A stretch of DNA of 64,000 nucleotides from Leifsonia poae (GTDB lineage Bacteria > Actinomycetota > Actinomycetes > Actinomycetales > Microbacteriaceae), in the NCBI RefSeq assembly GCF_020009625.1, contig NZ_JAIHLP010000002.1, positions 3,162,001 to 3,226,000 of the forward strand. The letters run 5' to 3'. Positions 52,932 to 61,084 of the stretch are shown piece by piece (position 1 is the first letter of the stretch; each line of letters opens with the position of its first letter). Both the position numbers and the translations under genes were made by a program. The notes under the pieces were generated by a model that was given only the letters and a program-made list of their open reading frames with translations, was not told the DNA's origin and ran no database searches.

Positions 52932-54389
52932 CTATGCCGTGGCGGTGCGGTACTGCTCGCGGATGACCGGTCGATAGTCGGGCGACAGCTCGGCGTTCAG
53001 CGACACCGGCCAGCGGGGCCGGGTTCCTGTCAACGCCCAGCCGGCCTGCACCGCCGCACCGTCGGCCACATACTCGCCGGGGGCGGGCACCACCACCGGG
53101 GCGTCGAACACCTGGGCGGCGATGGTGGCGACGGCCGGGTTGAGCGCGGCTCCGCCGATGAGGAGGATGCGCTTCTCGCTCACCCCGACGGCGCGCACGG
53201 CGTCGAGTCCGGCGGCGAGCCCGCACAGCATCCCCTCGATGGCAGCCCGGGCCAGGTTGGCCGGTGTCGTCGAGGCGATCGTCAGACCGTGCACGCTCGC
53301 CGTCGCGTCGGGGAGGTTGGGGGTTCGCTCGCCCTCGAAGTAGGGCACGAGCACGATCCCGGCCGCGCCGGGCTCGGCCTCGAGTGCGAGCCCCGCGAGT
53401 CCGTCGTGGTCGACCGAGAGCAAGGAAGCGATCGATGAGAGCACGCGGGCCGCGTTGAGAGTGGCCACGAGCGGAAGGCTGAGGCCGCTCGCGTCGGCGA
53501 ACCCGGCCACGGCGCCCGACTCGTCGCCGACGGGGGAGTCGGTGACGGCGAAGACCGTTCCGCTGGTACCGATGGAGACGATGACGTCGCCGTCAGCGGC
53601 GCCCAGACCGAGCGCGGCGCCGGCGTTGTCTCCGGCGCCAGGGCCGACGAGCGCACCGCTCGGCGTGCGACCGGCGGCGTCTGCGGGGCCGAGGACCCGG
53701 GGCAGCACCACCGCTGCGGGGTCGCCCGCCGTGCCGGCTTCGCGCCCCGGGCGTCCGAACGCGCGCTCGAACAGGTCGAGGTCGTATGACCCGGAGGCGG
53801 CGCTCCAATATGCGGTTCCGCTCGCATCCGATCGGTCGGTCGTGAGGTCCTCCAGCACGGGACCGAGCTCGCTCTCGTCGGTGGGGCCGTACCCGCGCAG
53901 GCGCCAGGTGAGCCAGTCGTGGGGGAGGGCGACGGCGGCGACGCGTGACGCATGGGCGGGCTCAGCGTCGCGCAACCAGCGCAGCTTGGTCGCTGTGAAG
54001 GAGGCGACGGGCACCACGCCGACCCGTTGTGCGTAGGCGGTGGCCCCGACCTCCGAGATCAGGTCTTCGGCCGCTTCGGCGGAACGGGTGTCGTTCCAGA
54101 GCAGGGCGTCGCGGATGACACGGCCCTCCGCATCCAGCACGACCATTCCGTGCTGTTGCCCGGCCACCGAGATCGCTTCGACGTCTGCGAGGCCGCCCGC
54201 CTCGAACACAGCCGCTTGCAGAGCCTGCCACCACGCGCCGGGGTCCACCTCGGTTCCGTCGGGGTGGGATGCCCGCCCCGAGCGCACGAGTGCCCCGGTC
54301 TCGAGGTCGCGCACCACGACCTTGCAACTCTGTGTCGATGAATCGACCCCCGCCACCAACCTCACCACGCCCTGCTCACTCTCTCTCAC
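52932..54389 (-). CDS. xylB: Xylulokinase (FGGY family)
   Basis: 485 residues: an N-terminal ATP-binding motif [13 protein letters not shown], the substrate loop [32 protein letters not shown], and the C-terminal ATP-binding [17 protein letters not shown]. It phosphorylates D-xylulose at O5. GTG 54389 gives the full N-terminus; GTG 54371 is possible. A purine-rich tandem repeat on the coding strand lies immediately upstream and probably supplies the ribosome site. It follows xylA in the same direction after 54 bp. Confidence 0.92.
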   Translation of the reverse strand: MRESEQGVVRLVAGVDSSTQSCKVVVRDLETGALVRSGRASHPDGTEVDPGAWWQALQAAVFEAGGLADVEAISVAGQQHGMVVLDAEGRVIRDALLWNDTRSAEAAEDLISEVGATAYAQRVGVVPVASFTATKLRWLRDAEPAHASRVAAVALPHDWLTWRLRGYGPTDESELGPVLEDLTTDRSDASGTAYWSAASGSYDLDLFERAFGRPGREAGTAGDPAAVVLPRVLGPADAAGRTPSGALVGPGAGDNAGAALGLGAADGDVIVSIGTSGTVFAVTDSPVGDESGAVAGFADASGLSLPLVATLNAARVLSSIASLLSVDHDGLAGLALEAEPGAAGIVLVPYFEGERTPNLPDATASVHGLTIASTTPANLARAAIEGMLCGLAAGLDAVRAVGVSEKRILLIGGAALNPAVATIAAQVFDAPVVVPAPGEYVADGAAVQAGWALTGTRPRWPVSLNAELSPDYRPVIREQYRTATA

Positions 54390-54417
54390 TCGTTCTCTCT
54401 CCCTCGTTCTCTCTCCC
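54390..54417 (-). repeat. Perfect 14-bp tandem repeat between xylA and xylB
   Basis: GGGAGAGAGAACGA on the minus strand is present twice in immediate succession (54404-54417 and 54390-54403), flanked by further GA-rich sequence. It covers the xylB translation-initiation region, so unit number could alter initiation. Confidence 0.8.
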
Positions 54418-54443
54418 TCACCCTCGCCGGGGTGTCTTCCGTG

Positions 54444-55634
54444 TCAGCGGGCGTTGAGGAGGTGCTCGAGGGCGAGCTGCTGAAGGCGGACGAAGCCGAA
54501 GCCTTTGCCGCCGAAGTACGCGTCGGCGTCGAAGTCATCGTAGGCCGAGCGGTCGGCGAGCAGGTCGTCGTAGCTCTCGCCGGCGGCGAGGGTCGTCGTC
54601 GACAGCTCGGGGACACGGGATTCCGCCAGCGCCTCCTGCACCTCGGGGTCGGCGCGGAACGCGGCGGCCCGTTCCTTGAGCAGCAGGTAGGTGCGCATAT
54701 TGGCGGCGGCCGAGTCCCAGACGCCGGTGATGTCTTCGGTGCGAGACGGCTTGTAGTCGAAATGGCGCGGGCCTTCGTACGACGGGCCGCCGTTGGGGCC
54801 GCCGTTCTCGAGCAGGTCGACGAGTGCGAACGCGTTCTGCAGGTCGCCGTGGCCGAAGACGAGGTCCTGGTCGTACTTGATGCCGCGCTGGCCGTTCAGG
54901 TCGATGTGGAACAGCTTGCCCTGGTAGAGGGCCTGGGCGATGCCGGCGGCGAAGTTGAGGCCGGCCATCTGCTCGTGCCCGACCTCGGGGTTCACGCCGA
55001 CGAGCTCGGGGCGTTCGAGCGTCTCGATGAAGGCGAGCGCGTGGCCGACCGTCGGCAGCAGGATGTCGCCGCGCGGCTCGTTCGGCTTCGGTTCGATGGC
55101 GAACGTGATGTCGTAGCCCTTGTCGGTCACATACTGGCCGAGCAGGTTCACGGCCTCCCGATAGCGCTCGAGCGCCGAACGGATGTCTTTGGCCGCGTCG
55201 TATTCCGCGCCCTCGCGGCCGCCCCACATCACGAATGTCTTCGCGCCGAGTTCGGCGGCGAGGTCGAGGTTGCGCAGCACCTTGCGCAGTGCGAACCGTC
55301 GCACAGCGCGGTCGTTGGAGGTGAAGCCGCCGTCTTTGAAGACCGGTGCGCTGAACAGGTTGGTGGTGACCATCGGTACGATCACGCCGGTGTCGGCGAG
55401 AACCTGCTTGAGGCGGTCGATCTGGGTCTGCCGCTCGGAGTCGGTGGAGCCGAACGCGAAGAGGTCGTCGTCGTGGAAGGTGAGGCCGTATGCGCCGAGC
55501 TCGCTCAAGCGGGTGACGGCTTCGACGACGTCGAGCTGGGGGCGGGTCGGCCCGCCGAACGGGTCGGTGCCGTTGTAACCGATGGTCCAGAGGCCGAACG
55601 AGAATTTGTCTGCGCGAGTGGGGGTGAGAGTCAT
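54444..55634 (-). CDS. xylA: Xylose isomerase, class I (short actinobacterial type)
   Basis: 396 residues, the length of the Actinoplanes/Streptomyces-type enzymes. Signatures: [12 protein letters not shown] with the catalytic His, [35 protein letters not shown] and FHIDLNGQ, which supply the two metal sites. It converts D-xylose to D-xylulose. The ATG at 55634 follows AAGGAC. It is divergent from the LacI remnant and ROK regulator, giving a xylA-xylB operon with adjacent regulators. Confidence 0.96.
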   Translation of the reverse strand: MTLTPTRADKFSFGLWTIGYNGTDPFGGPTRPQLDVVEAVTRLSELGAYGLTFHDDDLFAFGSTDSERQTQIDRLKQVLADTGVIVPMVTTNLFSAPVFKDGGFTSNDRAVRRFALRKVLRNLDLAAELGAKTFVMWGGREGAEYDAAKDIRSALERYREAVNLLGQYVTDKGYDITFAIEPKPNEPRGDILLPTVGHALAFIETLERPELVGVNPEVGHEQMAGLNFAAGIAQALYQGKLFHIDLNGQRGIKYDQDLVFGHGDLQNAFALVDLLENGGPNGGPSYEGPRHFDYKPSRTEDITGVWDSAAANMRTYLLLKERAAAFRADPEVQEALAESRVPELSTTTLAAGESYDDLLADRSAYDDFDADAYFGGKGFGFVRLQQLALEHLLNAR

Positions 55635-55650
55635 GGTGGTCCTTCAGCGA

Positions 55651-55685
55651 CGTTGGTGATTTGTTGTGTCATTCAACTTATCAGC
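55651..55685. promoter_or_regulatory. Candidate xylAB control region
   Basis: The AT-rich stretch between xylA and the LacI remnant includes TTGTTG-TGTCATT-CAACTT (55661-55679), a 4-bp inverted repeat (GTTG/CAAC) with AT-rich flanks. It is the only plausible operator in this short gap for the adjacent ROK regulator. The evidence is weak. Confidence 0.3.
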
Positions 55686-55739
55686 TGAGTGCCGGGATCG
55701 GAAGACCCGATCGTCGTCGCCCCTGAATGGAGTGACTCC

Positions 55740-56292
55740 ATGCGCGCCGAACCGAATCCGACGTCCGGGCGGCCGACGCTCGCGCGGATCGCCCGGCAGG
55801 CGGCCGTCTCGGTGTCGACCGTCTCGAAAGTCTCAACGGGCGCCCCGGCGTCTCGTCGCCGACCCGTGAAGCCGTCGAGTCGCTCCTGGCCGATTCGGGC
55901 TATTCACGGCGCGGCGTCGACATCGAGCGGGGAGCGCTCGTCGAACTCGTCATCGAGTCGTTGGACAGCGAGTGGTCGCTCGAGATCATCCGGGGTGTCG
56001 AACGGGTCGTGCGCGAAGCGGGGATGACGCTCGCCCTCACCGCCCGCGGCCCCCGGAACGCGCCCGGCCCAGACTGGGTCTCCGGCGTGCGCGACACCGG
56101 CGAACGGGAGGCGTCGCGTCTTCTCGGCCTGTCCGATCGGCCGACCGCCATCGTCGCCGGCAATGATCTGCAGGCGCTCGGCGTATACGACGCGGCGGCG
56201 GCTCTCGGCCTCACGATGTGTATCCGGTCAGGGGTTCGGACGCCCGCCTGGTCGGGGTTCGCCACGAGGTCAGCGCCCGTCTTCCGGTGTGA
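55740..56292 (+). pseudogene. LacI-family regulator remnant (XylR-like)
   Basis: ATG 55740 opens a LacI HTH (PTLARIARQAAVSVSTVSKV). One base is then missing in GTCTCAAC (55830-55837; GTCCTCAAC expected), and reading continues in the -1 frame (NGRPGVSSPTREAVE, then VIESLDSEWSLEIIRGVERV). After DWVSGV about 100 residues of the effector domain are absent, and the text resumes with ASRLLGLSDRPTAIVAGNDLQALGVYDAA. A tail resembling the family C-terminus (RHEVSARLPV) is in a third frame. It is too damaged to be functional. It lies between xylA and the ROK regulator that may have replaced it. Confidence 0.85.
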
Positions 56293-56349
56293 GGCGCGGA
56301 CCCCGCACTCGGCCGGCGCCCGTGATGATGGCGATAGGGTGCCTGTGAG

Positions 56350-57537
56350 ATGAAGAACGCGAGCGGGGTCGGAGCCGGGACCAATCTGGATGCGGTCCGC
56401 CGCCACAATCTGGCGACCGTCCTCGGCATGGTCCACCGGGGCGGGCCCGGACCGCGATCCGCGCTCACGCAGGCGACCGGGCTCAACCGTTCCACCGTCG
56501 GGGCGCTCGTCGGTGAGCTCGTCGACCTCGGGCTCGTGGTGGAGCTCGATCCGGAGACGAGCAACCGGGTCGGCCGGCCGAGTCCGGTCGTCGTCGCCGA
56601 CGGTCGCGTCGTGGCGCTCGCCGTGAACCCTGAGATCGACGCGGTGACGGTCGGTGTCGTCGGTCTCGACGGTTCTCTTCACCGGCTCGTGCGGCGCCCG
56701 ACGGGGAATGTGCCGTCGGCGGTGGAGGCCGTGACGATCGCGGCGGCCGTCATCGACGGGCTTCGCCCCGAACTCGAGGCCGCCACCCGTATCGTCGGCA
56801 TCGGTGTCGCCCTGCCCGGTCTGGTGCGGGAGAGCGACGGCGTCGTGCGGCTGGCACCGCATTTGGAATGGGTCGACGAACCGTTCGCGGCGCAACTCGC
56901 CGAGGCGACGGGTTTCCCGGTGCACGCGGCCAACGACGCCCGGTCGGGCGCGAACGCGGAGCGGCTCTTCGGCGCCGGTCGCGGAGCCGGCCATCTCGTA
57001 TACCTGAACGGTGGCGCCTCGGGCATCGGCGCCGGTGTGATCGTCGACGGCGTCCCGCTCACCGGGGTCTCCGGATACGCGGGGGAGCTGGGCCACACCC
57101 TCGTGAACTCGGCCGGCATCCGGTGCCATTGCGGGGCGATCGGCTGTCTGGAGACCGAGGTGAGTCAGCGGGCGCTGCTGCGTGTTCTCGGGTTGCCCTC
57201 CGCCGCGCCCGACGAGCTCGACCGGGCGCTCGCGTCGGCAGTCGAGACCGGCGACGCATCGGTGGTGGCCGAGATCGAGCGCCAGCTCGGATTTCTCGCG
57301 ACCGCCCTCCGCACGGCCACCAATGTGTTCAACCCGGAGCTGATCGTGCTCGGCGGTTTCCTCGGCTCCCTCGATGCGGCGCTGCCCGATCGGCTCTCCG
57401 GCCTGGTCGCCGAGCAGGCTCTCGGCGCCTCGGCCGAGCATCTGGCGATCGTGCGAGCCGAGCTGGGTTCGCGCATCCTCATGATCGGTGCCGCGGAGCT
57501 CGCGTTCGCGCCCCTGTTGGCCGCTCCGGCCGCCTGA
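56350..57537 (+). CDS. ROK-family transcriptional regulator (XylR-like)
   Basis: 395 residues: an N-terminal winged helix (SALTQATGLNRSTVGALVGELVDLGLV) and a ROK kinase-like domain with the zinc motif GIRCHCGAIGCLE (CxCGxxGC) and the preceding His in GELGHTLVN. ROK repressors with this HTH control xylose and related sugar operons. It lies beside xylAB, so xylose-responsive repression is likely. TAGGGT lies at 56335-56340, nine bases before the ATG; no ribosome site is seen. Confidence 0.9.
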   Translation: MKNASGVGAGTNLDAVRRHNLATVLGMVHRGGPGPRSALTQATGLNRSTVGALVGELVDLGLVVELDPETSNRVGRPSPVVVADGRVVALAVNPEIDAVTVGVVGLDGSLHRLVRRPTGNVPSAVEAVTIAAAVIDGLRPELEAATRIVGIGVALPGLVRESDGVVRLAPHLEWVDEPFAAQLAEATGFPVHAANDARSGANAERLFGAGRGAGHLVYLNGGASGIGAGVIVDGVPLTGVSGYAGELGHTLVNSAGIRCHCGAIGCLETEVSQRALLRVLGLPSAAPDELDRALASAVETGDASVVAEIERQLGFLATALRTATNVFNPELIVLGGFLGSLDAALPDRLSGLVAEQALGASAEHLAIVRAELGSRILMIGAAELAFAPLLAAPAA

Positions 57538-57604
57538 CCCGACGGCTGGCGGGTGTCGCCAGAACAGGGGATGTGCGCGGTAACATCTGCATGCCGATTT
57601 CCGA

Positions 57605-57734
57605 TAGGATAAACAGATTCGTTGCTCGAATCGATTCGATTCGGCGGCGAACATGTTCCGCCGAACAGGCACCATCCCTACACTCGCACCGCGGCCACCA
57701 CCGCGGTTTTCGTTTTCTCCCTGCAAGGACCTTT
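57605..57734 (+). promoter_or_regulatory. Structured leader of the efflux gene (possible attenuator)
   Basis: TAGGAT (57605-57610) is a good -10 element. About 118 bases of leader follow before the GTG at 57735. It holds an 8-bp stem (57640-57647 with 57658-57665) and, further on, a terminator-like stem followed by T-rich sequence. An ATG at 57653 opens a 35-codon frame that runs through the second stem and ends inside the efflux gene (57760). Ribosome-mediated attenuation would fit this layout. Confidence 0.45.
57688..57716 (+). terminator. Terminator-like stem upstream of the efflux gene
   Basis: ACCGCGG (57688-57694) and CCGCGGT (57701-57707) form a 7-bp stem with a CCACCA loop, followed by TTTCGTTTT. 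It ends 18 bases before the start codon of the efflux gene and after its presumed promoter, so it would act as a leader terminator. Confidence 0.6.
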
Positions 57735-58964
57735 GTGACTACCGTCGTGCACCCCGGTGACTCGCTCTCCGGCCGGCAACGCCTCGCCTACATCCTCGTG
57801 CTCGGGGCGCTGACAGCGCTCGGGCCGTTCACGATCGACACCTACCTTCCGGCGCTGCCGACGCTGGAGAAGGAGTTTGACGTCTCCACGGCCGTCATCC
57901 AGCTCACCCTCACCGCCACGACCATCGGGTTCGGCGTCGGGCAGCTCGTGGTCGGGCCGTGGAGCGACAAGGTCGGTCGCCGGCTACCGCTCATCCTGGC
58001 GACGATCGTGCACATCCTCTCCTGCGTGGCGGCGGCGCTCGCGCCGAACGTCGAGCTGCTCGCGGTCGCGCGCGCCTTTCAGGGCATCGGCGCCGCGGCC
58101 GGCGGCGTGGTTGCCATGGCGATGGTGCGCGACCTGTTCGGTGGTCGGCCCCTGGTGCGGATGCTCAGCCGGCTCGCGCTGGTCAACGGGCTCGCCCCGG
58201 TGCTGGCGCCGGTGCTCGGTTCGCAGCTGTTGCTCGTGATGCCGTGGCGCGGGATCTTCGTCGTCCTGGCGCTCTACGGCCTGTTCGTCGTGCTCTGCGT
58301 CTCGCTCTGGATCGTGGAGACACTGCCGAAAGCGCGCCGTCAAGACGCCGGCCACTCCACGGTGCGCCAGCGCTACAAGTCGGTTCTGAGCGACCGGATC
58401 TTCGTCGGCATCGCCATCGTCGGCGCGATGAACTTCACCGGGCTCTTCTCCTATCTGTCGTCGAGCTCCTTCGTCTTCCAAGACATCTACCATTTCGACG
58501 CCCAGCAATACGGTCTTCTTTTCGCGGTCAATTCCATCGGCGTGATCATCGGTGTGCAGTCGGCCTCGCGGCTGACAAAGTACGTCGGGCCGCAGTGGAT
58601 CCTCGCCGTCTCGACGATCGTGATGTTCGTGTCGGCGGTCACCATCGTCGTGCTCGACCAGGCTCACACCGGCTTGTGGGGAACGGTCATTCCGCTCTGG
58701 TTCTTCATCGCGGCCTGCGGATTCGGCTTCCCCTGCGTGCAGGTGCTCGCCCTCAATGCGCACGGGCACGAAGCGGGAACGGCGGCCTCGCTGCTCGGCG
58801 CCCTCAACTTCGGCATCGCCGGAATCATCTCGCCGATCGTCGGGATCCTCGGTGTCGGAAGCGCGGCGCCCATGGGGCTGGTGATGGCCGTGTGCGCCGC
58901 CGTGAGCATCGCCGCGCTCTGGCTGATCGTCCGTCCGCGCACGGTCCCGGCGCTCGCGCACTGA
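57735..58964 (+). CDS. Bcr/CflA-family multidrug efflux MFS transporter
   Basis: 409 residues with about 12 membrane segments. The first helix carries the subfamily signature GPFTIDTYLPALPTLEKEF, and motif A is GPWSDKVGRRLP. The family exports antibiotics such as bicyclomycin or chloramphenicol, and in some cases cysteine-pathway compounds. GTG 57735 follows AAGGA by a short gap; the frame is open far upstream but only as a shadow of the ROK gene. The leader with stem-loops suggests translation-dependent induction. Confidence 0.9.
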   Translation: MTTVVHPGDSLSGRQRLAYILVLGALTALGPFTIDTYLPALPTLEKEFDVSTAVIQLTLTATTIGFGVGQLVVGPWSDKVGRRLPLILATIVHILSCVAAALAPNVELLAVARAFQGIGAAAGGVVAMAMVRDLFGGRPLVRMLSRLALVNGLAPVLAPVLGSQLLLVMPWRGIFVVLALYGLFVVLCVSLWIVETLPKARRQDAGHSTVRQRYKSVLSDRIFVGIAIVGAMNFTGLFSYLSSSSFVFQDIYHFDAQQYGLLFAVNSIGVIIGVQSASRLTKYVGPQWILAVSTIVMFVSAVTIVVLDQAHTGLWGTVIPLWFFIAACGFGFPCVQVLALNAHGHEAGTAASLLGALNFGIAGIISPIVGILGVGSAAPMGLVMAVCAAVSIAALWLIVRPRTVPALAH

Positions 58965-59020
58965 CCGCCGCGCGCATCCGTTGCGGTGGATGCGCAGACG
59001 GGTTGGCTACGGTGGGCGTC

Positions 59021-59692
59021 ATGGGTCAACCGGATGAGATCGAGCGGGCGGCGAAGACCAGCCGGCGCTGGCCGCTCATCTCCGCCTCGGTCGCCGTCGC
59101 CCTGGTGGTCGTCCTCGGTGTGGTCATCGCGTTCCGGCCGACCGAGCCGTTCGCGATCGACCTGGGCTGGATGGACGAGATCGCCGAACACCGTTCGCCC
59201 TTCTGGACGGTGCCGGCGCTGTTCTTCAACTCGGTGGGCGGGGGCATCGTGGGGTCGGTCGCGATCCCGCTGCTCATCTTCCTGGCGCTTCTGGCGTTCC
59301 GACGCCCGTGGGGCGCCACCTTCTTCGCTGTGGCGAGCCTCGTCTCGGCTCTGTGCGTACAACTCCTCAAAGTGTCGGTGGGCCGCGCACGCCCGACGGA
59401 TATCCTGGTGACCTCGGACGCCGGATCGTTCCCGTCGGGGCACACCGCCAACGCGGCGACGATGGTCGTCGTACTGGCGATCCTGTTCCCCCGGGTATGG
59501 GTGTGGATCGCCGGGGCGGCATGGGCCCTGCTCATGGCAGTGAGCCGCACCTACCTGGGTGCGCACTGGCTGAGCGACACGGTCGGCGGGTTGCTGCTCG
59601 GTGCCGGTATCGCCGTGATGGTCTGGGCTCCGCTGGCCCTGCGGTTGGCGCACGAGCGGGCGCTTCCGCATCCATTCCTCCGCGCGAGGTAG
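59021..59692 (+). CDS. PAP2-family membrane phosphatase
   Basis: 223 residues with six hydrophobic segments and the complete acid-phosphatase triad: KVSVGRARP (KxxxxxxRP), FPSGHTA (PSGH) and SRTYLGAHWLSD (SRxxxxxHxxxD). The active site should face outward. Substrates of such enzymes include undecaprenyl diphosphate and phosphatidic acid. TACGGT (59008-59013) lies seven bases before the ATG, again consistent with a leaderless transcript. It has no obvious link to the sugar genes. Confidence 0.92.
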   Translation: MGQPDEIERAAKTSRRWPLISASVAVALVVVLGVVIAFRPTEPFAIDLGWMDEIAEHRSPFWTVPALFFNSVGGGIVGSVAIPLLIFLALLAFRRPWGATFFAVASLVSALCVQLLKVSVGRARPTDILVTSDAGSFPSGHTANAATMVVVLAILFPRVWVWIAGAAWALLMAVSRTYLGAHWLSDTVGGLLLGAGIAVMVWAPLALRLAHERALPHPFLRAR

Positions 59693-59803
59693 GAGCGGGC
59701 GCCGCCTCTCCGTCAATTGGGGCGCGAGCCCAGTTACTGTCGTCGCAGAATTTAATGCTGACGGAGCGGCGGTCGAACGCACCCGAGGCCATAAGATGAC
59801 GGG

Positions 59804-61015
59804 ATGAGCGAGCCTGTTGCGCCGGAAGCAGCCTCCGCGGCGGCGGGCGAGACCTCACCGGCGCCCGGAAGCGCGCCCGGTAGCGTCACCCGGGTGATGC
59901 TCGAAATCCTGATCCACGGTCCGCTCTCGCGAGTTGAACTGGCACAGCGGCTGGGGCTCTCCGGGCCGAGCCTCACGCGGATCACCAAACCGCTCATCGC
60001 CTCCGGTCGCCTGTTCGAAGGAGCCCCCCAGGTGCGTGCGGCCGGCCGGCCACTGCAGCCGCTCGACCTCGACCCCTCCTCGGAGTACTTCGCGGGGGTG
60101 AAGCTCACTGGGAACGCCGTCTACAGCGTGATGGCCGATCTGCGCGGCGCCGTGCGCGCCCAGCACGAAGAGCCGCTCGCCGGGCGCGATCCGGAGACCG
60201 TCGCCGACGCCGTGGCGCGCAGCGTCCGAGCCTTCGGTTCGGCGTTCCGCCCCCTCGGCGGTGTCGGCATCAGCCTGGGCGGGAACAGCGCCGACGGTCG
60301 GTTCGTCGACGAGTCGCATTTCCTGGAATGGCGCGATGTGCCTCTGGCCGACCTCGTCGAGCAGCGCCTCGGGCTGCCTGTCGTCGTCGCGAACGACGTG
60401 AACGCCCTCACCCAGGCCCAGCGTTGGTTCGGCGGCGGGCGAGGGCTGGACACCTTCGTCGTCGTCACCATCGGCGCGGGGGTCGGGATGGGGCTCGTCG
60501 CCGGCGGTGAGCTGGTCGCCGGCGCCACCGGGGCGGTCGGCAGCATCGGGCATCAACTTCTCGCGTGGTCCGAGGCGGTGTGCTGGCGCGGGCACCACGG
60601 CTGCGCCAGTGCGCTCCTGGCGACGGATGCGGTGGAGCGCGCAGCGGCTCGCGCCTCCGGTCTCCCCGTCGGTGACGTCGTGTTCGACGATGTGCTGCGC
60701 GGTGCGGAACGCGGCGACCCCGAGCTGCGCGCAGTCGTGGACGAGGCCGGAACCGCCCTCGGCCTGCTGCTCGCGAACGTCGCGAACACCCTCGATCCGC
60801 AGAAGATCGTGCTCGCGGGCGAAGGTGCGCGTCTCGGTGTCGTCGGGGAGCATGCGATGCTCACGGCGTTCGCCGAGGGACGTGTCTGGAGAAGCGTCTC
60901 CACCCCCGTCGACGTGCAGCCGTTCGAATTCTCGGAGTGGGCGCGCGGCGCGGCCGCCATGGCCATCCGCGCCCGCATGCTTCACGACGTCCCCGCCCGG
61001 CCCGCGTCGGATTAG
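59804..61015 (+). CDS. ROK-family transcriptional regulator
   Basis: 403 residues with winged helix LSRVELAQRLGLSGPSLTRITKPLI, then a ROK domain with VGISLGGNSADGR and VTIGAGVGMGLV. The usual zinc motif CxCGxxGC is reduced to CWRGHHGC, so one zinc Cys is missing. TAAGAT (59792-59797) lies six bases before the ATG, fitting a leaderless transcript. It converges with the alpha-galactosidase gene, its most likely target by proximity. Confidence 0.9.
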   Translation: MSEPVAPEAASAAAGETSPAPGSAPGSVTRVMLEILIHGPLSRVELAQRLGLSGPSLTRITKPLIASGRLFEGAPQVRAAGRPLQPLDLDPSSEYFAGVKLTGNAVYSVMADLRGAVRAQHEEPLAGRDPETVADAVARSVRAFGSAFRPLGGVGISLGGNSADGRFVDESHFLEWRDVPLADLVEQRLGLPVVVANDVNALTQAQRWFGGGRGLDTFVVVTIGAGVGMGLVAGGELVAGATGAVGSIGHQLLAWSEAVCWRGHHGCASALLATDAVERAAARASGLPVGDVVFDDVLRGAERGDPELRAVVDEAGTALGLLLANVANTLDPQKIVLAGEGARLGVVGEHAMLTAFAEGRVWRSVSTPVDVQPFEFSEWARGAAAMAIRARMLHDVPARPASD

Positions 61016-61084
61016 TCAGCCGATCCATTCGGGTATTCCGTCGAAGCGGACCGTTCGGCAGCGTGTCGCGCGAGCCCTCCGATG

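Noticed and set aside
57617..57640. TCGAATCGATTCGATTC-type palindromes as a possible LexA (SOS) box
   Set aside because: The actinobacterial LexA consensus (CGAAC-N4-GTTCG-like) is not met with correct spacing, and the stretch lies after the presumed transcription start.
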